46,347 nt of DNA, taken from positions 1-46,347 of the forward strand of contig CAMDOF010000045.1 of NCBI GenBank assembly GCA_945903465.1, written 5' to 3'. A program made the position numbers and the translations under genes. Every line of letters begins with the position of its first letter. Positions within the stretch are counted from its first letter, which is position 1. This stretch comes from Opitutus sp. GAS368. GTDB lineage: Bacteria; Verrucomicrobiota; Verrucomicrobiia; Opitutales; Opitutaceae. The notes beneath the pieces are model-generated. The model searched no databases. It was given only the letters and a program-made list of their open reading frames with translations, and had not been told where the DNA came from. Positions 36,701-44,098 of this stretch are shown here, in pieces.

Positions 36701-36896
36701 CCAGGACGCCTGCGCCCTGGGTGGCCGGGGCGGCGGCGGGCGCGCGCTCCACCCCCGCGATGGGCAGCGCCACGATCACCGCCATCAGACGGAATGCACG
36801 CCAGCGGGTGCCGAAAGACCGTCGGGCCGAAACGGACGGAACGACGGAGAGGTTACCGACGGAGGCCGGCGACAGAAAGGGCAGACGGGTTTTCAT
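33726..36896 (-). CDS. TonB-dependent receptor C with carboxypeptidase-regulatory-like domain
   Basis: The protein has 1056 residues from the ATG at 36896; the frame extends further upstream, but only this start gives an export signal (hydrophobic LMAVIVALPIAGVERAPAA at about 37-55). The Ig-like domain at about 63-135 (LEGRVFNATSGVALGNARI, ASGEFRVTNVPPGEVRVSV) precedes a plug with MNEQRAAVNIKNVVAMDEFG, NLGEFLQFLSGVS, ASLRGFSPSFSN, VSRVEVTKVPTPD and GLGGSINLIPSNGFE. The barrel ends in VTGLKGRY. It is a close paralogue of receptors A and B but is on the opposite strand, with its own copy of the 19-bp element 93 bp upstream. That puts it under the presumed LacI regulon rather than the FCD operon. 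Confidence 0.95.
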   Translation of the reverse strand: MKTRLPFLSPASVGNLSVVPSVSARRSFGTRWRAFRLMAVIVALPIAGVERAPAAAPATQGAGVLEGRVFNATSGVALGNARITITPGGLTAYSDASGEFRVTNVPPGEVRVSVSYAGMATKTEIASASAGAVTRLTVDLARAAVAGEKSGDQVVELATFQVTAEREMSAQALAMNEQRAAVNIKNVVAMDEFGNRGDENLGEFLQFLSGVSVSIDGDVGPNGASLRGFSPSFSNVTIDGGSVATARGTNRQATTTDVPFSNVSRVEVTKVPTPDQRASGLGGSINLIPSNGFEVKKRVLNYRVSTLFHNTNGASMRWNRGPNPDASPRYTLPSANVSYQGPLSERFAVTASLYNTWRLNPSYNGIKELDVQPTWDRGRNIQTAGAWQSLMAWTQTYGGQLGFAWKPTSRDLVSISGEMKNYLYDVSRSRLAVTYGAGATGGETFTQGAATGVGSTAMGGGSGIYQRDSKQQQLNLKYAHRGDLWRFDLDGGLSAARYQEHDADNGYFTTINAQLTNLVIRGDDIFRTGIARQYTVRDRTGAPVDIFKGEDYTINSAVARSRRTFSENSFVRANGSREFNAIVPFALKFGVASDQQERAQRNRSFTYTFRPNGASNAPALRAGNFDVFDEDYLRVAPKVYGHALRDISHTKMYDLYLRNPSWFVLDEPGAHQNQVTGSFEFTETISAAYLRGDLRLLQDRLTVVGGVRLEETDIKGKGPLDDINAQYQRNPDGSFVRTAAGARVLLTNDALTLRRLRYKERGASTHSNYHGYYPSINASYRVSDHFVARTAYAQTIGRPGVNLLIPGTTISDPEATNPTITVNNPGLRPWTADNYDLTFEVYDVKGGSGAVGFFQKDVRDFFGSVQTPVTEELLNQQGLPTDGTYNGYQFRTMENAGNARVRGVEFSYRQQLFFLPGLLKSLQLNANITKLRLEGGRLADFSGFVPMSFSTGLNFIRPRYLVKFTYVYQDGFATSAVNASATELPNTFAYQNKYKRYGVEAEYSLKKHCTVFLGATDLGRRSWITMQYAPSTPDYARYTRNQTNGYYIVTGLKGRY

Positions 36897-36988
36897 GGTA
36901 ATGTGGCGGATTGAATCAACCGAGAGGAACGGCGACGCTGGCGGACTGAACGGCAGGGTGGCCTTGCGCGCCAGATTCGCGATGCGGC

Positions 36989-37007
36989 CGTTTCGAAAAT
37001 CGTTACG
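36989..37007 (-). promoter_or_regulatory. Putative LacI-type operator, copy 3
   Basis: The element reads CGTTTCGAAAATCGTTACG on the plus strand, 93 bp upstream of receptor C. The half that is TTACGTAA elsewhere is TTTCGAAA here: both bases of the palindrome changed together, so symmetry is kept. The following TGGCGGC matches the copy at 11860. The site starts 57 bp before the stop codon of the upstream BNR gene on the coding strand, so receptor C may have its own promoter. Confidence 0.65.
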
Positions 37008-37063
37008 TGGCGGCGCCAGTGATTCCGGGAGGCGGGCTCCGCGCGCCGCGCCGCCGGGTCCGT

Positions 37064-38326
37064 TCACGGGCGCGCGTCGCGTTCCGCTTTCCACCTGTCG
37101 TAGTCCTTGGCGTTGAGCGTGCGATGCCCGGCCCGGTTGGCGATCCGGCCGAGCACGGAGCCGTCGGCCACGATCTTGCCGGCTTTGATGTCCGCTTCGG
37201 TGAAGCGGTGAAAGACGACCTCCTTGGCGCCGGTCCGTTCGAAGTCGTGTACGAGATGGATCGTGCCGGCGTCGTCCTGCACCGCGTCGGGATACGAGGT
37301 GGCCCGCGCGTCGAGCAGCAGGCGGTGCGGCCACGTCGCCCCGTCGTCCTCGGAAAGAAAAGCCGTCATGTGCGTGCGCGGCGAAGGCCGGTCGATGTCG
37401 TATCCGTTTTTCACCAACAGGATGTTGCCCGAGGCGAGCCGACGGAAGAAGGTGCGCGACGACGGTCCCTGGATGCCCTTCGCCGGCGCGAGGTCGGTCC
37501 AGGTGCGGCCCTGATCCTTGGAGAATGCTTCGCCGATGCCGTACTTCGCGCGACCCAGCAGCCAGAGCGTGCCGTCCTTTTTCTCGACGAGCATATGCTC
37601 CTGAAACGTCTGGTCGGTCGTCGGAATGCGCGCGTGGGACAGGAAACGGAGGGTGCGGCCCTGGTCGGAGGAGGCGAACACGTTGGCGTGATGCAGCTCG
37701 GGCAGGGAGAACGTCAGTTCCGGCTCCATGGGCTGGCCCCGCGCGAAGCGGCCGCGTCTAGTCTTCGGTCCGAAGTGTTCGATCAGGTAAAGCCACGTGC
37801 CGTCGCGCGTGATGAACGGCTTGTTCTTCGTGTAGCCGTCGCTCAGCCGCACCGGCTGGCTCCAGCGCGTGTTCTCGTCGTCGCCGTTCTCGGCCGTCAT
37901 CGTCCAATAACCGCCGCGGCCGTCCCAGAAACCGTACACCTGGCCCCACATCAGCGTCACCTTGCCGTTCGGATCGGTCCAGATGCCCGGGTCGTTGGTG
38001 CGCACCGGGCCGTCGATGTCGACCACGAGGACGGGCTTGCTCCAGGTCTCGCCGCGGTCGCCGCTCGTGATGACGACGGTGCAGTTGTCCTCGTCCTCGC
38101 CGATGTCACCCGTCTTGAACGTGGCCCACAGCCGGCCGCCGCGCGAGATCGTGATGCCCGGGCCGCAGAGAAACATCCGGTTTTCGTCAAGGTACCGGTC
38201 GGGTACGGGGGCCGTGTAGACGTCGGGCGGCAGGAGCGAATCCTTGCGTTCGGTCGCTGCGCTAAATCCGGACGGCACGAGAGTGAGGCCGAGTAGCAAT
38301 GCGGCGGACGGGCCGAGGTTCTTCAT
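37064..38326 (-). CDS. Secreted BNR/Asp-box propeller protein (sialidase superfamily)
   Basis: The protein has 420 residues from the ATG at 38326, which opens a signal peptide (MKNLGPSAALLLGLTLVPSG). Asp boxes are SGDRGETW, SSDQGRTL, SKDQGRTW and SEDDGATW. Like the genes at 7396 and 11958 it has GGRLWATF, a NKPF turn, EHMLVEKKDGTLWLLGR, FFRRLASGNILLVKNG and a TSYPDAVQDDAGT patch, so these three form one paralogous group. No FRIP motif is present. It lies upstream of receptor C in the same direction and is divergent from the LacI gene. The conserved element is 109 bp upstream, within the duplicated promoter segment. Probable periplasmic or surface glycan-processing enzyme; substrate unknown. 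Confidence 0.88.
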   Translation of the reverse strand: MKNLGPSAALLLGLTLVPSGFSAATERKDSLLPPDVYTAPVPDRYLDENRMFLCGPGITISRGGRLWATFKTGDIGEDEDNCTVVITSGDRGETWSKPVLVVDIDGPVRTNDPGIWTDPNGKVTLMWGQVYGFWDGRGGYWTMTAENGDDENTRWSQPVRLSDGYTKNKPFITRDGTWLYLIEHFGPKTRRGRFARGQPMEPELTFSLPELHHANVFASSDQGRTLRFLSHARIPTTDQTFQEHMLVEKKDGTLWLLGRAKYGIGEAFSKDQGRTWTDLAPAKGIQGPSSRTFFRRLASGNILLVKNGYDIDRPSPRTHMTAFLSEDDGATWPHRLLLDARATSYPDAVQDDAGTIHLVHDFERTGAKEVVFHRFTEADIKAGKIVADGSVLGRIANRAGHRTLNAKDYDRWKAERDARP

Positions 38327-38422
38327 GGAGGGGTGGGGGCTGTTCGCCGACCGGACCGCGCGGGTGGACGCAAGCGAAGTCTGCGGGTTGAAAAAAGACA
38401 CCTTGGGCATGCGCGCAATGGT

Positions 38423-38580
38423 CGGAAAGCCGGACGTTACGTAAATCGTTACGAAGAGCGATGGTGGGTCGTGGGAACGGGAGCGCATCTTCCAGTTGAC
38501 GATCCCCCCCCGCACCGAAAAAGCAGTGTGGCTACGGCAATTCATCCTGGTAGCCGTGCCGGTTGCGGCGCGGCCAGGTG
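38423..38580 (-). repeat. Duplicated promoter segment, copy 2 (partner 18958-19112)
   Basis: This is the second copy of the roughly 155-bp segment that includes the operator-like element. It fills about half of the 327-bp gap between the divergent BNR gene (start 38326) and LacI gene (start 38654). Differences from copy 1 are single substitutions and short indels in a C-run near 38505-38530. The rest of the gap shows nothing definite. Confidence 0.85.
38435..38453 (-). promoter_or_regulatory. Putative LacI-type operator, copy 4
   Basis: The element reads CGTTACGTAAATCGTTACG on the plus strand, identical to copy 2. It lies between the divergent BNR gene (109 bp) and lacI-type gene (about 200 bp), so it could serve both repression of the enzyme and autoregulation. 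Confidence 0.7.
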
Positions 38581-38653
38581 GATCGATCGGAGTTCCCCAC
38601 GATCGACAAAACCATTGCGCACCGCGGGACCGAGGCCGATCGTCACGCCTCCC

Positions 38654-39715
38654 ATGAATGCCCCCGTCAGCATGCGCGACATCGCCCGGCACGCCACGGT
38701 GTCGGTCGCTACTGTCTCGAAGTGTCTTTCGGGCAAGCGCGATGTGTCGGAGGCGACGCGGCGTCGCGTGGTGGAGGCATGCCGGAAACTCGGATACCGG
38801 CCAAATCCACTCGTGGCGGCGCTGATGCGGAGCCGGCGGCGGCACTTGGAGCCGGCGCAACGGCTCACCTTGGCGTATGTGACCGCATTTCCCACGGCCG
38901 ACGGCTGGCGGCAGCATCCCTCGCCGATTTTCCGGCAGATGTTTGCCGGCGCCAAGGCGCGGGCGCAGGAGCGCAACTATCAGCTCGAACATTTCTGGCT
39001 GCATCGCGAAGGCATGAGCAACGAGCGGTTCAGCCAGGTGCTGGAGGCGCGCGGCATTCACGGGCTGCTGATCGCGCCCATGCCCGACATGCACACGACC
39101 ATCGACTTGAACTGGTCTGCGTTTTCGACGGTGGTGCTCGGGCTCACGCCGACGACGCGGGCGTTTCATCGCGTGACCACGGACTACTACCAGTCGATGC
39201 TGCTGACCATGGAGCAATGCCTGAAACTGGGTTATCGGCGGCCGGGGCTCGCGGTGCGGCTGGAGACGATCAAGCGGCTGGAATTTCGCTGGGAGGGGGC
39301 CTATCTCGCGGCGTGCGAGCGGTTCGGCGTCGCGGCGCCGCAGCCGCTGTTTGTCGATGAGTGGACGAAAGAAAACGTGGAGCGGTGGCTGGAGCGCGAA
39401 AGACCGGATGTCGTGATTGGTCCGGTGCTCGGAAAACTGGAGGAGTTTATCCGCGCGACGGGCAGCCGTGTGCCGGGGGATCTTGGTCTGGTCGGCTTGC
39501 TGGTGCCGAAGGCCGGTGATCGGTTGAGCGGCGTGCTGCAGGAGGGTGAAGTGATTGGCGCGGTGGCGATCGACCAGTTGATCGCCGCCGTGGAGCGCAA
39601 CGAAACGGGAATTCCCGAACATCCCATCACCCACACGACGCTCGGGCGCTGGAATCCGGGGCTGACTCTTAAGAAGATGGCAACCAAGACCGCGCTGCAA
39701 ATCCCCCTCACGTGA
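38654..39715 (+). CDS. LacI-family transcriptional regulator
   Basis: The 353-residue regulator has a helix-turn-helix and hinge at about 7-60 (MRDIARHATVSVATVSKCLS, EATRRRVVEACRKLGYRPNP; the hinge LVAALMRSR replaces the usual NxxAxxL). A periplasmic-binding-protein-like sensor domain spans about 72-340 (LTLAYVTAF, GIHGLLIAPMP, STVVLGL, TTDYYQSMLLTMEQCLKLGY, RPDVVIG, GLVGLLVP). The start is the ATG at 38654; an ATG six codons later is possible. Regulators of this type bind CG-centred palindromes and respond to sugars. It is divergent from the BNR gene at 37064, and the 19-bp element with a TTACGTAA core occurs at this promoter and three other places, making this the best candidate local regulator. 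Confidence 0.93.
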   Translation: MNAPVSMRDIARHATVSVATVSKCLSGKRDVSEATRRRVVEACRKLGYRPNPLVAALMRSRRRHLEPAQRLTLAYVTAFPTADGWRQHPSPIFRQMFAGAKARAQERNYQLEHFWLHREGMSNERFSQVLEARGIHGLLIAPMPDMHTTIDLNWSAFSTVVLGLTPTTRAFHRVTTDYYQSMLLTMEQCLKLGYRRPGLAVRLETIKRLEFRWEGAYLAACERFGVAAPQPLFVDEWTKENVERWLERERPDVVIGPVLGKLEEFIRATGSRVPGDLGLVGLLVPKAGDRLSGVLQEGEVIGAVAIDQLIAAVERNETGIPEHPITHTTLGRWNPGLTLKKMATKTALQIPLT

Positions 39716-39983
39716 GTACTGAGCGTAAATTGAAACAGTAGATAGATAGCGTGCCAGTCGATGCGAACACAGGGCGGACAGTTCGCCGGACAGTTCGTCG
39801 CTTGCGTATCCTCCGTGGTTGCTTGAGGGAAGCGCACCGACGTCTGATCTCCGCGAAGCGGATTAGTTTAAAGGAACGATATTCGGACATGCCAGGCCTA
39901 CGACTAGCTGCGTGAAGTAAAAAAACGCCCGAATAAATCAACTGCTGAGGGAGAGAGCGCCGGCGGCAGTTCTCCTATTTTTC
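39716..39983. other. Gene-free stretch between lacI and comM remnant
   Basis: I see no gene or family match. The DNA is noticeably less GC-rich than its surroundings, with runs such as GAAGTAAAAAAACGCC near 39915-39930. It may hold the lacI terminator, but I found no convincing hairpin. Confidence 0.35.
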
Positions 39984-40248
39984 TCAATAAAACGCCGTGC
40001 GGTCGAGGCTGTGGTATTGGATGGCTTCGCGCAGGTGCGGGGCCTCATGCGGTCGGCGGCGCCCAGATCGGCCATGGGGCGCGCGACTTTGAGGATGCGA
40101 TCGTAGGCGCGGGCGGAGAGGCTGAGCTGCTCCATCGCCGGTTGCCGCAGGTCACCGAGCGTGGAGTCGATCGCGCAATGTTTGCGGATGTGCGCATTGG
40201 TCATGCGGGCGCTGGCGGTGACTTTCGTGCCGGAAAATCGCTGCTGCT
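39984..40248 (-). pseudogene. comM/yifB (Mg-chelatase-like ATPase) 3' fragment with frameshift
   Basis: The minus strand encodes the C-terminal domain of a ComM/YifB-type Mg-chelatase-related AAA+ ATPase: QRFSGTKVTASARM, IRKHCAIDSTLGDL, AMEQLSLSARAYDRILKVAR and ADLGAADRM. Then comes a shift in frame at about 40038-40046 and the expected tail HLREAIQYHSLDRTAFY, then stop. Intact ComM proteins have about 500 residues and promote branch migration during transformation. Only about 85 residues remain here, without the ATPase core. This core-genome remnant probably marks an edge where accessory DNA joined or was rearranged. A functional copy may exist elsewhere. Confidence 0.88.
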
Positions 40249-40540
40249 GCCGTAACCGTGCGGCTGGGACGCGGTCGCGCAGCGGGGCGGAGGGTTCCCG
40301 AGTTTTTAATTGCGCAGCTCGGCAAACACCTCGCCTTCGATGCCACCAATAACTTCCCGCTCGCCAATCTCTTCGTGAGTAGGTTGCACCATTTGGGCTT
40401 CGAGACGGACACGTTCGCCAGCAGTACGGGCCCGCTCGCCGGCCTCGGGCCTGACGCTCCCCGTTTCCCGCTCGAAACCTTTGCCACGGGAATCCCGATT
40501 TTCAACGTTAGCTTCCGCCTCCACCTCCACCAAACCCTCC
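40249..40540. other. Upstream region of the receptor at 40541
   Basis: The plus strand stays open through this region (giving LGKHLAFDATNNFPLANLF and similar) and so does the minus strand, but neither product resembles a family I know. It probably holds the receptor's promoter, possibly over decayed coding DNA. The 19-bp operator-like element is not present here. Confidence 0.35.
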
Positions 40541-43375
40541 ATGAAAACCTGCCGTTACTTTTCCTTGGCCGTGCCGCTCCTGCTCCTGCCGCCGGTCGCA
40601 TTCGCTCAATCGACCCCGGCGAGCGCCCCTTCGACCCGTGAGTCGACGGAGGTAAATAACCCGGTGATGCTTTCCCCGTTCCAAGTTTCTACGGACAACG
40701 ACGTCGGCTACGCCGCGGCAAACTCCCTCTCCGGCAGCCGCCTCAACACTGAACTGCGCAACACGCCCGCCGCGATTTCCGTTTTCACCAAGGAGTTTCT
40801 CGATGACATCGGCGCGCTCAGCACGTTCGGCGCGATGGAGTATGCGATGAACGCGTCGCGGGAATTTACCGACTACACGGGCCTCGCCTCCGCGCAGCAG
40901 AGTGACGGCAATATCCAAGTGCGCGGCTTCACCGGCGCTTCGCTGGGTCGGGATTTCTTCACGTGGCGCGTCTCCAGCGATGTGTTCAACACCGAGCGAC
41001 TGGATTTTTCCCGCGGGCCCAACTCGATCCTCTTTGGCGTCGGTGGCCCCGGCGGCATCGTCAACACGACGACGAAGCGGGCGCACGTCGCCGGCAAGTC
41101 CACCGATCACGTGCAGGTGCGTGTCGGGAGCTGGGACGACTATCGCGCCACTGGCGACGTGAACCGCAGCGTCGGAAAAACCGTCGCCGTCCGCGCCAAC
41201 GTGCTCTGGCAGGATCGGAAGAGTTGGCGCGAGTTTGAGTTCCTGAAGACCAAGGCGGGCGCCCTTTCCACGATCTACCGGCCCTTCGCCCACACGGAGA
41301 TTCGCCTGCAGGGCGAATACGCCGACCGCCAGCAGCTCAACGCCATGCCCTGGCCCAGCTCGGACTACACGGGCGACTGGATCGCGGCCGGCCGATCCAT
41401 CGCCGCGAACAATACCGAGGCGATCGGTGGCACGATCGCGAACGGCAACCGCTTCGTCGTGTTCGATCCCGTGGGGACCACGCCGCTCGTCGCCTGGACC
41501 AACACGCGCCAGACCACCCGCGCGCCCGGTTCTCCGACCCTCGCTGGTAACGCCCGCGCGCTCACCGATTTTTCCCTGGTGCCGCGTGCCGCTTATCTCG
41601 GCGGCCCTGGCACAGGCTCGGACAACTGGTATCGCACGTGGTCGGGTTTCGTTGAACAACGTCTCGGCGATCTCGTGCTCGAGGTAGCTTACAACCGGCA
41701 GCGCGATCTGCGCCGCGCGGACTTTGGGGTCGGTTGGGGCAACATGGGGGCGTTCGCCGATGTGAACGCGCTCATCCCGAGCACTCCGTTGCCCAACGGA
41801 TCCCTCCCGGCCAATGCCGGGCAACGCAACCCCAACGCCGGAAAACTCTACGTGCAGGCGCAGCCCACCTACCGCGACATCGACAACGACACGCAGACGT
41901 GGCGTGCGACCGCTGCGTATGAACTCGACTTGAAAAAGCGCGGGCTGGGGATGCATCGTTTTGCCGGCCTCGCTTCGAGCGAGCAGACGGTCGGCTTCAC
42001 GGAGGCGTTGAACGAGGTGAACGTCACGCCGGCTGGCAACGCGACCTACTCGTTGGATATCACGTCGGCCAACAACCAAATCTGGCGCCGCACCTACCTC
42101 GATTTTTCGTCGAGCGATCCGCGCAAACGCGGCGGGCTCGACTACAAAGAGTTTCCGCTGGTCGGGATGAACGGATTCACCGCTGGCTTTCGACGGACGG
42201 GCGATACGAGCAACGTTCAGACGACCACGACCGATTCACTGATGCTCGCCGGCCAGAGCAGCCTCTGGTCGGAACGAATCATCGGCACGTGGGGCCTCCG
42301 CCGCGATATGCAGGATTTTTGGAACGGCGGCAATGCGACCCGCGACCCGGTCACGCGCGAGTTCAGTCGCAAGCTCGCGAGGCAATCGAACACCGACTTT
42401 GCCGGCAACACGCGCACCTACGGTATCGTGTTCCGTGCACTGCCGTGGCTCGGCCTCGTCTACAACAACTCGAATAATTTCGTTCCGCAGACGCCGATCG
42501 ATATTAACGACCAACCGATGGGGCCGCGTTTCGGCAAAGGCACGGATGTCGGTGTGAAGCTGGCATTCTGGCAGGGCAAAGTGAACCTCAACGTGTCCCG
42601 CTACAAACTCACGGAGACCAATCGCACCTCGGCGGACGCCTCGGTCACGACGAGCTTGGTTCCTGCTATCAACGAAATCTGGGAGGCTCTCGGCCAGGTC
42701 GGCAAACAGATCCAGAGCCCGCGCGACAGCACCGACAACACCGGACGCGGCTGGGAGGTCGAACTCACCGCCAATCCGACCCGCAGTTTTCGCCTCGCGC
42801 TCAATGCGAGTGAGACCGAGGTCGTCCAGTCCCGCACGCTCCCCCGTGCCGGTGCCTATCTCGCGAGCAACCTCGCGCTCTGGCAGCAGAACGCCACGCG
42901 CCCGCTCATCTCGCCGTTCACCGGGATCGACACGAACGTGAATCCCACCATCGCCGATGCGATCCGCAGCGCCAACACCTGGCTCGCCGTCATCCGCCGC
43001 GCCGAGGGCCAGTCCCCGCGCCAGACGGTGAAATACCGCGTCAATGGTTTCGGCACCTACACGTTTCGCCAAACCGGCGAATGGTATGACTCGCTCAGCC
43101 TCGGCGGCGGGGTGAATTACCGCTCGAAGCCTGTGACCGGCTACGACGCCACCCGCAACTTCGCCCCCGTTTTTGGCGGCGAGGTCATTCTGATCAACGC
43201 GATGCTGGGCAAGACGTGGACGACGAAGTTCGGGCCGTTTCGCACGCAGCTGAATGTCGACAACCTCCTCGCGAACGACGACCTCATTATCACGGACAAA
43301 GACAACACGGGCACTTACCGCTTCCTTTTCCAACAGCCACGGCGGTGGAGCGTGACGGTGACACGCGCGTTCTGA
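40541..43375 (+). CDS. TonB-dependent receptor, short N-terminus subtype
   Basis: The protein has 944 residues from the ATG at 40541, with a clear signal peptide (MKTCRYFSLAVPLLLLPPVAFAQ); the in-frame start at 40481 would bury it. There is no Ig-like domain. Instead MLSPFQVSTDNDVGYAAANS and SGSRLNTELRNTPAAISVFT precede the plug, followed by IQVRGFTGASLGRDFF, NTERLDFSRGPNSILFG and GPGGIVNTTTKRA. The barrel ends in WSVTVTRAF. This subtype is abundant in Opitutaceae-like genomes, and the pseudogene at 2640 belongs to it. The gene is followed six bases later by a sulfatase start codon, so this was probably a receptor-sulfatase pair for a sulfated glycan before the sulfatase broke. Confidence 0.95.
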   Translation: MKTCRYFSLAVPLLLLPPVAFAQSTPASAPSTRESTEVNNPVMLSPFQVSTDNDVGYAAANSLSGSRLNTELRNTPAAISVFTKEFLDDIGALSTFGAMEYAMNASREFTDYTGLASAQQSDGNIQVRGFTGASLGRDFFTWRVSSDVFNTERLDFSRGPNSILFGVGGPGGIVNTTTKRAHVAGKSTDHVQVRVGSWDDYRATGDVNRSVGKTVAVRANVLWQDRKSWREFEFLKTKAGALSTIYRPFAHTEIRLQGEYADRQQLNAMPWPSSDYTGDWIAAGRSIAANNTEAIGGTIANGNRFVVFDPVGTTPLVAWTNTRQTTRAPGSPTLAGNARALTDFSLVPRAAYLGGPGTGSDNWYRTWSGFVEQRLGDLVLEVAYNRQRDLRRADFGVGWGNMGAFADVNALIPSTPLPNGSLPANAGQRNPNAGKLYVQAQPTYRDIDNDTQTWRATAAYELDLKKRGLGMHRFAGLASSEQTVGFTEALNEVNVTPAGNATYSLDITSANNQIWRRTYLDFSSSDPRKRGGLDYKEFPLVGMNGFTAGFRRTGDTSNVQTTTTDSLMLAGQSSLWSERIIGTWGLRRDMQDFWNGGNATRDPVTREFSRKLARQSNTDFAGNTRTYGIVFRALPWLGLVYNNSNNFVPQTPIDINDQPMGPRFGKGTDVGVKLAFWQGKVNLNVSRYKLTETNRTSADASVTTSLVPAINEIWEALGQVGKQIQSPRDSTDNTGRGWEVELTANPTRSFRLALNASETEVVQSRTLPRAGAYLASNLALWQQNATRPLISPFTGIDTNVNPTIADAIRSANTWLAVIRRAEGQSPRQTVKYRVNGFGTYTFRQTGEWYDSLSLGGGVNYRSKPVTGYDATRNFAPVFGGEVILINAMLGKTWTTKFGPFRTQLNVDNLLANDDLIITDKDNTGTYRFLFQQPRRWSVTVTRAF

Positions 43376-43380
43376 TTTCA

Positions 43381-43596
43381 ATGGTGCCACGTTCTCACGC
43401 GCCGGTGCGCCTCGTCCTTTTGCTGTTGGCGTTGTGCGCCTCTTCGGCAGCGATGGCCCAGCGCCCCGGCGCCAAGCCCAATGGCCTGCTCATCGTCAGC
43501 GACGATCAGGGCTTCAGCGACTTCGGCTTCACGGGCAATCCCCTCGGCAAGACGCCCGTGCCCGACCCCCTCGCCGCGGACCGGGTGGGCGCATAG
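43381..43596 (+). pseudogene. Truncated sulfatase (N-terminal fragment)
   Basis: The frame encodes a signal peptide (LVLLLLALCASSAAMAQ) and then KPNGLLIVSDDQGFSDFGF and TGNPLGKTPVPDPLAA. This is the first strand of a formylglycine-dependent sulfatase with its metal-binding DD pair. The frame ends at a TAG after 71 residues, where sulfatases normally have 450-550 residues and a C/S-x-P-x-R active site further on. The active site is absent, so no activity is expected. It begins six bases after the receptor stop, in the usual position for a receptor-sulfatase pair. Confidence 0.88.
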
Positions 43597-44098
43597 CGGA
43601 GCAGCCGCCTCTGGCACTGCCTGCCAGCGACCCCACGCGATTGGTTCCAGTCCGCCGAACGGTTCCCGTCTCTCGGACTCGAGACCAAAAGCGATCCCTG
43701 GCGCACATACCTCGACCATTGGGCAAACATCGCGGCAACGCGCGACGACGATCGCAACGGGCGCGGCGCCTATTTTGGCGGTTGGGCGATTGGCCCAGCA
43801 GGCTGTCGGAGGGCGAGCGCCCGCCAACCCGCCCATCTGCGTTGTCACCGGAAATGTCCCCCACGGAGATCGCCGAAATCAAGTGCGCGTGGTGGCCACA
43901 GGCGTTGGACGCCGCGTTCAAAGAAGCCGGCAAGTCTTTGGCGGACGCGGCAAGCGCGCCAAAAGGCGTCGGATGAAAGGTCGCCATCGCCCGGACGCTG
44001 CGAACCACGGTGGCTGCGCCGTATCGTTGGATCGCGACGACATTCCAGAGGGGGCATCCCGCCGCCGTGCGCGGCGATCTCTCGCAGCGGACAGTGCA
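43597..44098 (+). other. Decayed coding DNA, family not recognised
   Basis: Directly after the broken sulfatase the plus strand reads LPATPRDWFQSAERFPSLGL, ETKSDPWRTYLDHWANIA and RNGRGAYFGGWAIG (about 43600-43800). A shifted frame follows, with SPTEIAEIKCAWWPQALDAA and FKEAGKSLADAA to a TGA at 43976. Composition and bulky-residue content suggest former coding sequence with at least one frameshift. I cannot assign either piece to a family, and neither resembles a sulfatase C-terminus that I know. Confidence 0.4.

Noticed and set aside
38327..39700. N-terminal extension of the BNR frame on the minus strand through the LacI gene
   Set aside because: It is the shadow of the LacI coding sequence and promoter; the signal peptide starts at 38326.
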